DNA of 64,000 nucleotides from Pedobacter westerhofensis. Its GTDB lineage: Bacteria; Bacteroidota; Bacteroidia; Sphingobacteriales; Sphingobacteriaceae. Where the stretch lies: NCBI RefSeq assembly GCF_900182595.1, contig NZ_FXTN01000009.1, positions 124,001 through 188,000 on the forward strand, read 5' to 3'. The translations under genes were made by a program, and so were the position numbers. Below, in pieces: positions 1-9,355 of this stretch. Below the pieces are notes generated by a model. It was not told where the DNA came from and ran no database searches. It saw nothing but the letters and a program-made list of their open reading frames with translations. The first letter of the stretch is position 1. Every line of letters starts with the position of its first letter.

Positions 1-57
1 GCAAATGTGCCGTTTTAATATTGCTTAATCGTATTTTTGATGCGCTAATGATTATCA

Positions 58-1680
58 ATGACCGATCTTACATCAACTGCTTATTCTGCTTCTGAACAAT
101 ATAGTTTTCCTGGCTATCCCCTCCTGACTAATGAAAGCGAGCGCCAGGAAGCATTGGATTCTTATCATATTTTAGATACGGCAGAGGAAAAGGATTTTGA
201 TGACCTGACTACACTGGCCTCTGCCATATGCCAGACACCAATTGCGCTGGTTAGCCTGGTTGATCACGACAGGCAATGGTTTAAATCACACAAGGGCTTG
301 CCGGCAACAGAAACACCAAGGGACTATTCTTTCTGCGCCCATGCCATTGCTTCGTCAGACGAGATCATGACGGTTCCTGATGCAACAAAGGATTTACGTT
401 TTGCAGCTAACCCACTGGTTACCGGAGAAACGAACATTGTTTTTTACGCGGGAGTTCCGCTGGTAAATGATGATGGTTTTTCCCTGGGAACCCTTTGTGT
501 AATTGACCATCACACCAGAGAATTAAGCAAGGAGCAGATCAGCGCGCTCGTGATCATTGCTAAGCAGGTGATCGACAAATTAGAACTCAGACGGAAAAAT
601 ATGGAGCTGCGGGAAAGTAATGACCGCCTCAATCTTGCGCTGGAAGCGGCTACACTGGGCTCGTATGATGCAGATATGAGAACGGGAATGGTCAGCGGTA
701 CTGCACAATTTAGAATTAACTTCGGACTGGGTGCTGATGAGGCACTCAATTTTTCCGATCTTTTTAATGTGATCTTACCAGAATATAGGGAAAACGTAGA
801 AGAAATGGTTAATGCCGCCATTATGAACAATAGCGTTTACCAGGCAGAATACGAGATATTATGGTCTGATGGTTCCAGGCACTGGATCAGCGCATCAGGC
901 AAACCAAGATATGATCAGGATGGAGAGGTGACCAGAATGGTTGGCGTTACGCAAAATATTACTGCACGTAAAGATCTGGAACAGCGGCAAGCTGAATTTT
1001 TGGGAGTCGCCAGCCATGAGCTTAAAACTCCGGTGACTATCCTGAAGGCTAACCTTCAACTGCTAGACCGGTACAAGACAAATCCATCAAATCCAAATTT
1101 TCCCCGTCTGATTGATTCTGCAATAAAAAGCATGGAGAAAATCAATCACCTGGTAGATGACCTTCTGAACATGCACCGTTACGGGGCAGGTCAGTTGCTC
1201 CTCGACAAAACGATCTTTAATATCTCCGAAATGTTAGAACTCTGTTGTAACCATGTAAGGGTGTCAGGAAAACATCAGCTGATCGTAGAGGGAGATCCCA
1301 ATATCGATATATTTGCTGATGAGCACCGGATTGATCAGGTGGTGGTCAACTTTGTTAACAATGCTGTCAAATATGCTCCCGGCTCTGTAGAAATTCATAT
1401 AGGCGTTGCAAGAGAGGGCGATTTGGTGAAAATATCTGTCAGGGATTTTGGTCCGGGTATTCCTGCAGATCAGGTGCCGCATTTGTTTGACCGGTATTGG
1501 CGGGGTGACCATTCCGGTGCAAAATATACAGGTCTCGGATTGGGCCTTTATATCTGTGCGGAGATCATTAAAAAGCATGATGGACAAATTGGGGCGGTCA
1601 GCGAACTTGGCAAGGGGAGTACCTTCTGGTTCACCGTTCCTGCTTCTCTGGCCGGTTCAGCGGCGAATGGGAATATATAG
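58..1680 (+). CDS. GAF-PAS sensor histidine kinase
   Basis: Cytoplasmic sensor kinase of 540 aa with no membrane segment or signal peptide. A GAF domain (about residues 25-175, with DRQWFKS and the RDYSFCAHAI stretch) is followed by a PAS/PAC domain (190-305), a HisKA domain with the phospho-acceptor His320 in ASHELKTP, and an HATPase domain with N box NFVNNAVKYAP (430-440), G1 box DFGPGIP (462-468) and G2 box GLGLGL (491-496). The signal is unknown. No receiver is fused and no response regulator lies beside it, so its partner may be elsewhere. The next gene shares the same GAF subtype, which points to a local duplication. The ATG follows an AT-rich leader without a clear ribosome binding site. 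Confidence 0.9.
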   Translation: MTDLTSTAYSASEQYSFPGYPLLTNESERQEALDSYHILDTAEEKDFDDLTTLASAICQTPIALVSLVDHDRQWFKSHKGLPATETPRDYSFCAHAIASSDEIMTVPDATKDLRFAANPLVTGETNIVFYAGVPLVNDDGFSLGTLCVIDHHTRELSKEQISALVIIAKQVIDKLELRRKNMELRESNDRLNLALEAATLGSYDADMRTGMVSGTAQFRINFGLGADEALNFSDLFNVILPEYRENVEEMVNAAIMNNSVYQAEYEILWSDGSRHWISASGKPRYDQDGEVTRMVGVTQNITARKDLEQRQAEFLGVASHELKTPVTILKANLQLLDRYKTNPSNPNFPRLIDSAIKSMEKINHLVDDLLNMHRYGAGQLLLDKTIFNISEMLELCCNHVRVSGKHQLIVEGDPNIDIFADEHRIDQVVVNFVNNAVKYAPGSVEIHIGVAREGDLVKISVRDFGPGIPADQVPHLFDRYWRGDHSGAKYTGLGLGLYICAEIIKKHDGQIGAVSELGKGSTFWFTVPASLAGSAANGNI

Positions 1681-1835
1681 CAGATAATCTGTAATTTATA
1701 TTTATTCATACAGGCGATCCATGGATGTGGAGCGGCATGGACTTTAATGAACGAATTGAACGGCAGGTATCCGGATGACTTTTTCTAACTTCAATTTGTA
1801 TTAGCTATTATACTGTTAAAGCTCTCCATAAAGAA

Positions 1836-4800
1836 GTGACTAAAATTCCAATACCTGCCAATGAGAACGAGCGGTTAGCCGCCCTGCACAACTATGCCAT
1901 ACTGGATTCATTAAATGAAAACGAATTTGACCGCATTACAGAACTCGCATCGCTGGTTTGTGATTGTCCGGTTGCACTGATCTCATTTATTGATGAAAAA
2001 AGGCAATGGTTTAAATCTATATTGGGTTTTCCGGCGCAAGAAACGTACAGGGATCTTTCATTTTGCCAGTATACGATTATGGATACTGAGCTTTTTGAAG
2101 TGAGGGACGCCATTCTGGATGAACGGTTTAAGGATTATGATATGGTCCTTAACGATCCCAACATCCGGTTCTATGCAGGGTGCCCGCTCACAGATCCCGA
2201 TGGTTATGCACTAGGATCGCTCGCGGTTATTGACTATCAGCCGAAAATCCTTTCCGAAAAACAACGCAGGTCGCTGGTCCTGCTTGCCGGCGAAATTATG
2301 GCCCTGATTACCGAGCGGCGGCAAAAAGAAGAGCTCAGGCATTTTGAGAAGATCTTTAAATTGTCAAACGACCTCATCTGTATCAACGACAGCCAGGGCC
2401 TCTTCAAAAAAGTTAATCCTTCCTTTACAAAAATCCTTGGATGGGATACCAGCTTCTTTTTGGGTAAACCAGTAATGGATCTTGTACACCCGGAAGATCT
2501 GAGCAGCAGCAGGCAGGTGCATGAAACGCTTTTGATGGGGCAGAGCACGATCCAGTTTACTCACCGTTTGATAACCAAAGACGGAAATTATAAGTCCGTA
2601 CAATGGACCATTACCCCCGAAATTGCAACAGGCCAGCTCTTTGCGATAGGCAGGGATATTACCGAGGAGAAGTTAAAAGAGGAAAGGCTGGCTGCCAGCG
2701 AAGAAAAGCTTCGTGTATTTTTTGAAAATGCACAGGGTTTGATGTGTACGCATGATCTTCACGGAAACTTTTTGTCATTTAACCAGTCGGGGGCTGCCCT
2801 GCTTGGCTATACCCGCGAAGAAATCTGTCACCTCAGTTTGTTTGATATTGTTCCTGAAGGCAGAAGTGCTGATATCAGCCATTACCTTTTTGATATCAAA
2901 AAAACTGGTACAGCGAAAGGACAGATGGTGATCCGTCATAAGGATGGATCTTCATTTGTCTGGATGTTTAACAATGTGCTCTCCGGCAACGGCGGGGAAG
3001 AGCCATACGTCATCTGCAATGCCGCAGATATTGATGACAGGTATCATTTGATCAACGACCTGCAGCGTACCAGGGAAATGCTGGTGCAAACCAATGAGGT
3101 GGCCCGGGTTGGCGGATGGGAACTGGATTTTAAAACACAGGAAGTATACTGGACAGCGGTTACAAAAGAAATGCACGGTATTGATACCAATGCAATGCCC
3201 GGCAATGTCATCGATTTTTACCGGGGCGCCAACAGGGATATCATGAATAATGCGGTTGAACTGGCGGTTAATTATGGTAAGTCCTGGGACCTGGAACTGC
3301 AGATTGTGAATACCAGGGGAGAAGAAGTATGGATCAGGTCTATCGGACATACGGAATTTGAAAATGGCACCTGCAAAAGAATATTTGGTACGATACAGGA
3401 TATCAATGATAAAAAAACCGCAGAGCTCGAAGTAACGCGGTCAAGGAAATTGCTGGATGACATCTTAAACGCCGCCACAGAAGTAAGTATCATTGCTACT
3501 GACCCTCATGGCGCAGTAACGGTTTTCAATACCGGTGCAGAGCGCCTGCTTGGATATAAGGCACAGGAAGTGCTGGGTAAGCAGGCGGCTGATATCTTCC
3601 ATTTGCCGGAAGAAATTGAGGCGCTGGACAGAGAGTTCTCTGATGATCCGCGCGACCGGGTTTATGGCTTTGATGTGTTTACCCGGAAACTGGGACGCCA
3701 GAGTTTTGAGCAGCGTGAGTTTACTTATGTGTGCAAGGATCGGACCCATCGTATCGTTTCTCTTATGGGAACACCCATTCGTGATGCAGAAAACCATATT
3801 ATTGGTTACCTGGGAATCGGCGTAGATGTTACTGCGACGGTAAAACAAAGGGAGGAACTGCAGGTGGCCAAAGAAATTGCAGAGCAGGCCAATATGGCCA
3901 AATCGGAATTTCTGGCAAATATGAGCCACGAAATCAGGACGCCGTTAAATGGGATTATCGGATTTACAGACCTGGTTTTGAAAACAGAGCTTGATGAAAG
4001 ACAGCAGCAATACCTTTCTATCGTTAATCAGTCGGCAGAATCCCTGTTAACGATTATTAATGACATCCTCGACTTTGCAAAAATAGAGGCTGGAAGAATG
4101 GACCTGAACATAGAAAAGTGTGATATCTATCAATTAGCTGCGGATGCAACAGATATTATTACACATACCATCAGGCAAAAGGGCTTAAGTATGCTGATGA
4201 ACATTTCGCCCCACCTTCCACGATTTGTCTGGGCTGATGCTGTCCGTTTAAAGCAGGTGCTGATCAACCTGCTGGGAAATGCGTCTAAATTTACTGAAAA
4301 TGGAGAAATAGAGCTGAAGATTGAATTGCTGGCAGCAAATAAAGGCAGATCCACCCTGCGGTTTGGCGTACGTGATACCGGGATCGGGATCAGCAAAAAT
4401 AAACAGGGAAAGATATTTGAGGCCTTTTCGCAGGAGGATGGTTCAGTCACAAAAAGATATGGCGGCACGGGTTTGGGATTAACCATCTCCAATAAACTAC
4501 TGGGACTAATGGGCAGCCAGCTTCATTTAGAGAGTGAGGCAGGCGAAGGGAGCCTTTTCTATTTTGATCTCGCATTCAAAGCCGAAGCAGGAAATGCCGA
4601 TGAAATCCAGGTGCCGGGACTGCCGGGAAATGCGGGTGTGATGGGGACTTTTACAAGCCCGCTGACGATACTGATCGCAGAAGATAACCCCGTGAATATG
4701 CTGCTGACCAAAACTGTAGTGAAACGCATTGTGCCCAATGCCAGGCTGATTGAAGCGTTTAACGGACGGGAAGCACTTACGTGCTGTAGTGTCAGCTTGC

Positions 4801-5033
4801 CCGACCTGATATTAATGGATATCCAGATGCCTGATATGAATGGCTACGAAGCCACCACCAGGATAAGAGCCCTGGAACAGGATGGACATGTACCTATTAT
4901 TGCTGTTACAGCCAGTTGTTTAAGAAGTGATAAAAAGAGATGCTATGATGCGGGGATGGATGATGTAGTCACCAAGCCCTTTGTTGAGGAAACTATTGCA
5001 TCGGTGATTCAAAGATGGGTTCTCAAAAAATAA
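1836..5033 (+). CDS. Hybrid sensor histidine kinase, GAF-multiPAS-HisKA-HATPase-REC
   Basis: A 1065-aa soluble hybrid kinase. An N-terminal GAF domain (about 1-160) is closely similar to that of the preceding kinase (NENERLAAL, ILDS, RQWFKS, RDLSFCQYTI). Four PAS/PAC repeats follow (about 165-680), then HisKA with His698 in MSHEIRTPLNG, an HATPase domain (DTGIGI, GGTGLGLTI) and a C-terminal receiver with the likely phosphorylated Asp995 in LMDIQMPDMNG. Such proteins normally pass phosphate to an HPt protein; none is visible nearby. The start is a GTG at 1836; no upstream in-frame ATG is available, and the GAF begins immediately after it. The gap of 155 bp to the first kinase allows separate transcription. 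Confidence 0.9.
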   Translation: MTKIPIPANENERLAALHNYAILDSLNENEFDRITELASLVCDCPVALISFIDEKRQWFKSILGFPAQETYRDLSFCQYTIMDTELFEVRDAILDERFKDYDMVLNDPNIRFYAGCPLTDPDGYALGSLAVIDYQPKILSEKQRRSLVLLAGEIMALITERRQKEELRHFEKIFKLSNDLICINDSQGLFKKVNPSFTKILGWDTSFFLGKPVMDLVHPEDLSSSRQVHETLLMGQSTIQFTHRLITKDGNYKSVQWTITPEIATGQLFAIGRDITEEKLKEERLAASEEKLRVFFENAQGLMCTHDLHGNFLSFNQSGAALLGYTREEICHLSLFDIVPEGRSADISHYLFDIKKTGTAKGQMVIRHKDGSSFVWMFNNVLSGNGGEEPYVICNAADIDDRYHLINDLQRTREMLVQTNEVARVGGWELDFKTQEVYWTAVTKEMHGIDTNAMPGNVIDFYRGANRDIMNNAVELAVNYGKSWDLELQIVNTRGEEVWIRSIGHTEFENGTCKRIFGTIQDINDKKTAELEVTRSRKLLDDILNAATEVSIIATDPHGAVTVFNTGAERLLGYKAQEVLGKQAADIFHLPEEIEALDREFSDDPRDRVYGFDVFTRKLGRQSFEQREFTYVCKDRTHRIVSLMGTPIRDAENHIIGYLGIGVDVTATVKQREELQVAKEIAEQANMAKSEFLANMSHEIRTPLNGIIGFTDLVLKTELDERQQQYLSIVNQSAESLLTIINDILDFAKIEAGRMDLNIEKCDIYQLAADATDIITHTIRQKGLSMLMNISPHLPRFVWADAVRLKQVLINLLGNASKFTENGEIELKIELLAANKGRSTLRFGVRDTGIGISKNKQGKIFEAFSQEDGSVTKRYGGTGLGLTISNKLLGLMGSQLHLESEAGEGSLFYFDLAFKAEAGNADEIQVPGLPGNAGVMGTFTSPLTILIAEDNPVNMLLTKTVVKRIVPNARLIEAFNGREALTCCSVSLPDLILMDIQMPDMNGYEATTRIRALEQDGHVPIIAVTASCLRSDKKRCYDAGMDDVVTKPFVEETIASVIQRWVLKK

Positions 5034-5036
5034 AAA

Positions 5037-5075
5037 AGCCAGTCCTGTGATCTAAGTGCGATAACAGGACTGGCT
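5037..5075 (-). terminator. Rho-independent terminator of the minus-strand oxygenase operon
   Basis: Perfect 12-bp stem (5037-5048 with 5064-5075, AGCCAGTCCTGT arm) and a 15-nt loop. Read on the minus strand it is followed by a T-rich run (TTTTTTATTTTTT), so it ends transcription of the oxygenase gene. On the plus strand there is no T-tract, although the hairpin sits just after the hybrid kinase stop. Confidence 0.8.
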
Positions 5076-5098
5076 AAAGATGATGAGAACGGTACATA

Positions 5099-5971
5099 TC
5101 AGAGTTTCACTGTTGCCGGTAAATATTTAGCGATCAGGTCTTCATAATATGGCCTGAGTTCGGATACCACCGGTGGTTTGGGGCTCTTGGAATAGAGGTC
5201 GTAGGGATTAAATTTGTCTACCCATTTGAACATCTCCTGATCGTGTGCGTTGAGCAGGTGATCATACTGGTGCTCTCTGTGCTGAGAGTAGAACGAGTGG
5301 TACCTGATCATGTATAAGGCTTCTTCAGGAAGATAGTCCTTTGTAATGTGGTACAGGTACTCATCGTGGCCCCATGACATATGTACATTGTCTAATCCGC
5401 ACTGGTGCGTATATACACCATACTTAGTATTGTAACGCTCGTCGGTACTGTCCGGATTATCGGCAAAGAATTCCGGGTAAACGATCTTATCAGAAAATTG
5501 ACATCCCACCGGGAATGAATCACCTACTACGTTCCACTGGGGCTCGCCAAATAAGCACAGGACCTTACCGAGGTCATGGATAAAACCGGTTAATACAAAC
5601 CAGTCGGGATGGCCGTCTGCACGGATTGCTTCTGCTGTTTGGAGCAAATGCTGCAGCTGATCCAGGGAAATATCAGGATCTGAGTCGTCAATCAGTGTAT
5701 TCAGGTATTCCATCGCCGACCACCATGGCATTTCCATTTTATCAAACTTCAGGAAGTTTGCTTTTTTTGCAAGCACATTGCCGTAAGTCTGATATTTATG
5801 GTTAAGACGATAGAATTCCCGTACCGGTTCAATCTCGGGGCTATCATAGTTTCTGAATTCATCTTTGCTCTTTGCCGGAGTACCTGGTTCAGGATACCTC
5901 TTCAGTACATCGTCTTCCCATTCATCCAGGCTAGACAATGGAGAGATCTCCTGTTTGCTTAACTCTTTCAT
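5099..5971 (-). CDS. Inositol oxygenase (MIOX family)
   Basis: Non-haem di-iron oxygenase predicted to cleave myo-inositol with O2 to D-glucuronate. The 290-aa length matches the family. All six iron ligands of the characterised MIOX enzymes can be placed: His108 (LQHLLQTAE), His132-Asp133 (FIHDLGKV), His202 (SWGHDEYLY), His225 (IRYHSFYSQH) and Asp258 (FNPYDLYSK). Cytoplasmic, no signal peptide. It is the last gene of a minus-strand run with SusC, SusD and a sodium/solute symporter, 36 bp after the symporter, so uptake and ring cleavage are probably co-expressed. Glucuronate could then join the same uronate route as galacturonate released by the nearby GH28 enzyme (inference; no isomerase or dehydratase is seen here). 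Confidence 0.88.
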   Translation of the reverse strand: MKELSKQEISPLSSLDEWEDDVLKRYPEPGTPAKSKDEFRNYDSPEIEPVREFYRLNHKYQTYGNVLAKKANFLKFDKMEMPWWSAMEYLNTLIDDSDPDISLDQLQHLLQTAEAIRADGHPDWFVLTGFIHDLGKVLCLFGEPQWNVVGDSFPVGCQFSDKIVYPEFFADNPDSTDERYNTKYGVYTHQCGLDNVHMSWGHDEYLYHITKDYLPEEALYMIRYHSFYSQHREHQYDHLLNAHDQEMFKWVDKFNPYDLYSKSPKPPVVSELRPYYEDLIAKYLPATVKL

Positions 5972-6007
5972 ACGCTTTAGTTTTATAATGATAATTTAAT
6001 TATTTAC

Positions 6008-7636
6008 TTACCAAAACACGGTATATAATGCTGCAAGTATCCCGCAGATGATTACCGAGGCCACCATAAATGACGGACTAACTTTAAACATTTTCGTATC
6101 TATCTCTAATCCCTGCGGATTATTTTTACTCTTGGGATCGGTCAGTGTAATGATGATCATTACCGCAATAATTATGCAAAATACCCAGGACATCCGGTTT
6201 AAAAACGGAATAGCCTCAATCGCCCCCCTGCTGATTTCAGGAAGGAATTTAAACAGGGTTGACAGGGGTATCGTAAGCAAGGCTGCTGTGAGGGCAGCTT
6301 TTGAAGTTGTTCTTTTCCAGAAGAAGCCCAGCAGGAAAATAGCAAACACCCCCGGGGAGATAAAGCCTACATATTCCTGTATAAACTGGTACACCTGGTC
6401 GAAGCTGCGCAGCGCAGGGGCGATGATAATGGCAATCAGCGATGCGGCTACTACAGACCAGCGCCCTACATTTACCATCTTCTTTTCTGAAGCACCCTGG
6501 TTGATAAATTTTTTATAGATATCGAGGGTGAAGATCGTGGCGATGCTATTGCATTTTCCCGCCAGGGAGGCTACGATCGCCGCGGTCAATGCCGCAAAGG
6601 CAAGCCCTTTTAATCCTGTTGGCAATAAGTTCATCAGCACCGGATAGGCATGATCTGGTTTTACCGTACCGGAAGCATCCATCATTTCTTTGTGGAAATA
6701 ACCATGCTGATACAGTACCCATGCACAGATGCCGGGGATCACAACGATCACAGGGATCAGCATTTTTAAAAAGGCAGCAAACAATAAGCCGCTGCGGCCG
6801 GTCTTCAGGTCAGCTCCCAGCGCCCTTTGTACGATGTACTGGTTACAGCCCCAGTAGTTCAGGTTGTTAATCCACAGGCCGCCTACCAGCACGGCGATCC
6901 CGGGCAGTTCACTGTAGAATTTATCGCCTTTGTGAAAGATCATATGAAAGTGATCACCGGCTTCTGCCCTTAACACCGGAAGGGCCCCCAGTACGGTACT
7001 GATGCTGAATTTATCAGATACCATGTTCAGTGCCATATAACAGGTAACCAGTCCGCCGGCTACGAGCACAAAAACCTGGATCACATCGGTATATCCGATC
7101 ACCTTCATACCCCCAAGGGTAATCAGTGCCGAAAATATGGCCAGCGCGATGATGCAGGTATTGAATGGAATGCCGGTAATGGTTTCAATGGCAATGGCAC
7201 CTAAGAAAAAGATCGAGGTTAGATTAACGAAAACATACACCAGCAGCCAGAAAACAGCCATCAGTGTACTTACTGTATTGTTGTACCTGCCCGATAAAAA
7301 CTGGGGCATGGTATAGATTTTATTTTTGAGATAGATGGGCAGAAAAAATACCGCTACAATAATTAAGGTAGCTGCTGCCATCCATTCATAACTGGCAATG
7401 GCCAGTCCCATGGCAAAGCCGGAGCCCGACATTCCGATAAAGTGCTCTGCCGAAATGTTGGAGGCGATGATAGAGGCACCTATTGCCCACCAGGTTAAAG
7501 AGCCTTCGGCCAGGAAGTAATCCTTTGTGCTGGTACCCGTTTTTTTCTTATTCCAGTATACCCAGTATCCGTAACCGGATACGATAATGAAATAGATTAA
7601 AAAAACAACGTAATCGAAGACTGATAAATGGTTCAT
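6008..7636 (-). CDS. Sodium/solute symporter (SSS/SGLT family)
   Basis: Inner-membrane transporter of 542 aa with about 13-14 hydrophobic segments and the SSS layout. The N-terminal helix (VFDYVVFLIYFIIVSGYGYW), the ISAEHFIGMSGSGFA stretch near residue 60 and the IVASLAGKCNSIATIFTLDIYKK region near 360 are typical of SGLT-like sugar or inositol symporters. The substrate cannot be read directly; immediate linkage to inositol oxygenase makes inositol or a uronate a sensible guess. It lies between the SusD gene and the oxygenase gene on the same strand, and a 12-bp perfect hairpin stands 15 nt before its ATG. Confidence 0.88.
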   Translation of the reverse strand: MNHLSVFDYVVFLIYFIIVSGYGYWVYWNKKKTGTSTKDYFLAEGSLTWWAIGASIIASNISAEHFIGMSGSGFAMGLAIASYEWMAAATLIIVAVFFLPIYLKNKIYTMPQFLSGRYNNTVSTLMAVFWLLVYVFVNLTSIFFLGAIAIETITGIPFNTCIIALAIFSALITLGGMKVIGYTDVIQVFVLVAGGLVTCYMALNMVSDKFSISTVLGALPVLRAEAGDHFHMIFHKGDKFYSELPGIAVLVGGLWINNLNYWGCNQYIVQRALGADLKTGRSGLLFAAFLKMLIPVIVVIPGICAWVLYQHGYFHKEMMDASGTVKPDHAYPVLMNLLPTGLKGLAFAALTAAIVASLAGKCNSIATIFTLDIYKKFINQGASEKKMVNVGRWSVVAASLIAIIIAPALRSFDQVYQFIQEYVGFISPGVFAIFLLGFFWKRTTSKAALTAALLTIPLSTLFKFLPEISRGAIEAIPFLNRMSWVFCIIIAVMIIITLTDPKSKNNPQGLEIDTKMFKVSPSFMVASVIICGILAALYTVFW

Positions 7637-7650
7637 GTAAATTGTGATAA

Positions 7651-7680
7651 ACAGCTACCTGATACATTTCAGGTAGCTGT
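7651..7680 (-). other. Intercistronic hairpin between susD-like and symporter genes
   Basis: Perfect 12-bp inverted repeat (ACAGCTACCTGA at 7651-7662, TCAGGTAGCTGT at 7669-7680) with a 6-nt loop, only 15 nt before the symporter ATG. There is no strong T-run on the minus strand (TTTATCAC), so it may be a leaky terminator, a processing or stability element, or an internal control of expression within the operon. Confidence 0.6.
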
Positions 7681-7738
7681 GATCATTTCGGTTAATGATT
7701 AAAACAAATATGACGATTCCTTATAAGATTGCCTATAA

Positions 7739-9334
7739 CTAATATCCCGGATTTTGCACCAGCTTAGGGTTCAGTGCAAGCTCTGCACGGGGAACCGGGA
7801 AGATCCGGTGGTTGGGGTCTGCATCTGTTTTGATACTGTAGGTACGTTCATACAGTCCGTAACGGATCAGGTCATTCCTGCGCCATCCTTCCATAGGGAA
7901 CTCCCTGCCGCGCTCATCAAGGACATCGGCAAGTGTTACTGAAAGCAGGGGAGCAGCCTTGGCGCGGGCGCGGACAAGGTTTACGAGTGATAGGGCTGTC
8001 TGTCCCTGTGTAGCATTAGCACCTCTGAGGATGGCTTCTGCTTTTTCTAAAAGCACATCAGCATACCTGAACATCGGTACATCATTTCCCTGGTCGCGTA
8101 CCGGGCTTAAACTGTCAGGGTAGAATTTAATGCTGCGGGCACCTTCTTCATTGGCAAGCTCATCATTACCAACATCGAATGTAGCGATGTTTCTAAAGAT
8201 GATATCCGGAGTAAACTCCAGTTGGTGCTGGATGGCTGCTGTTGGTGCACTGCCAGTGTAAGCGTCGCTTAAACCTTTATTGGTGGTGCTCACCAGGATT
8301 GGTGTACCATCATTGTTGTATTGCTTACCGGTCAGGTATGTTTTTTTCCTGACATCGTTTGCGTCAGTATACAAGGCAATAAATGTTGGCAGTGTATACA
8401 TTGGCCCTGCCGGAGTATATGGCATTTTGTATTTGGTCTGCAGGCTTGGGTGCATGGTAAAACGTGCATAAGTCATACCCAGTGCGTTTAATCCGTCATA
8501 TGGAATTGCGTAAATAAAATCTTTCACCGCGGGCCCGTTGCTTGGTTTAAACATTGCCAGGTAGTCAGGTGACAGTTCGTACTGAGCACTGGTAATCACG
8601 TTGTCACACATTGTTACCGCATCCTGCCATCTTGCTGTGCCTGTATAGTATTGTGAATTCAGGTACATTTTAGCAAGTATAGCATAGGCAAGGCCTTTTG
8701 TTGGTCTTCCATAAGTTGCAACACTGTTTGTTCCGCTTAGATTTGGGATTTGAGCAAGCAGTTCTGTTTCGATAAACGTAAAGATCTGTGCACGGCTTTT
8801 GGTGCTTAGATCTGCGGTTGGATCAGCGAAGACAGTGGTAAGCGGCACATTGCCAAAGAGATCCATCATATAGAAATAGCACATGGCGCGCATTGTTTTT
8901 ACTTCAGCCAGGGTTTGTGTTTTGGCCGCGCTTTCAGGTGCACCGGCAAAAATGCTCAGTACCTGGTTGCACTGGCCGATGGTTCCAAATCCCCATGACC
9001 ATGAGGCAGCGATGTTTCCATTATCTGAATTGTACGTGTGTAAAAACAGCTGTGCATAGGTTGCGCCATCATACCAGTTACCACCGCGGGCTACCAAGAC
9101 GTTTTCGTCTGTGCTCAGGTTTTGAACAAACCAGTAAGGACGGCCCGGACCTGTATAAAATGAAGTGTAGATTGGCCCTGTAGCCTGAACGAACTGTGCC
9201 GGCGTAGTAGGAAAGTTATCCGGGGTCAGTGCCGATCCCGGAACGGTATCAAGCTTCGTACAGCCGGTAAGATAAGCGCTTGCTGCCAGCAGAACCAGCA
9301 GGTTTAATTTTTTATATTTTCTGAAGTAATTCAT
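7739..9334 (-). CDS. SusD/RagB-family outer-membrane lipoprotein
   Basis: Surface glycan-binding partner of the SusC-type porin. The 531-aa protein begins with a lipoprotein signal ending in LTGC (Cys25), then a SusD-like N-terminal region (TPDNFPTTPAQFVQATGPIY) and C-terminal RagB/SusD region, ending FPVPRAELALNPKLVQNPGY, which is the usual family terminus (IP..E...NP.L.QNPGY). It follows the SusC gene after 21 bp on the same strand and is followed by the symporter. Together they form the uptake core of a polysaccharide-utilisation-type locus; the actual ligand is not evident. Confidence 0.93.
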   Translation of the reverse strand: MNYFRKYKKLNLLVLLAASAYLTGCTKLDTVPGSALTPDNFPTTPAQFVQATGPIYTSFYTGPGRPYWFVQNLSTDENVLVARGGNWYDGATYAQLFLHTYNSDNGNIAASWSWGFGTIGQCNQVLSIFAGAPESAAKTQTLAEVKTMRAMCYFYMMDLFGNVPLTTVFADPTADLSTKSRAQIFTFIETELLAQIPNLSGTNSVATYGRPTKGLAYAILAKMYLNSQYYTGTARWQDAVTMCDNVITSAQYELSPDYLAMFKPSNGPAVKDFIYAIPYDGLNALGMTYARFTMHPSLQTKYKMPYTPAGPMYTLPTFIALYTDANDVRKKTYLTGKQYNNDGTPILVSTTNKGLSDAYTGSAPTAAIQHQLEFTPDIIFRNIATFDVGNDELANEEGARSIKFYPDSLSPVRDQGNDVPMFRYADVLLEKAEAILRGANATQGQTALSLVNLVRARAKAAPLLSVTLADVLDERGREFPMEGWRRNDLIRYGLYERTYSIKTDADPNHRIFPVPRAELALNPKLVQNPGY

Positions 9335-9355
9335 GTCGGTTAATTTTGAGGGTTA

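Noticed and set aside
3465..3929. 154-codon frame opposite the hybrid kinase
   Set aside because: Lies antisense within a strongly supported kinase gene, with no domain features; a shadow of the real gene.
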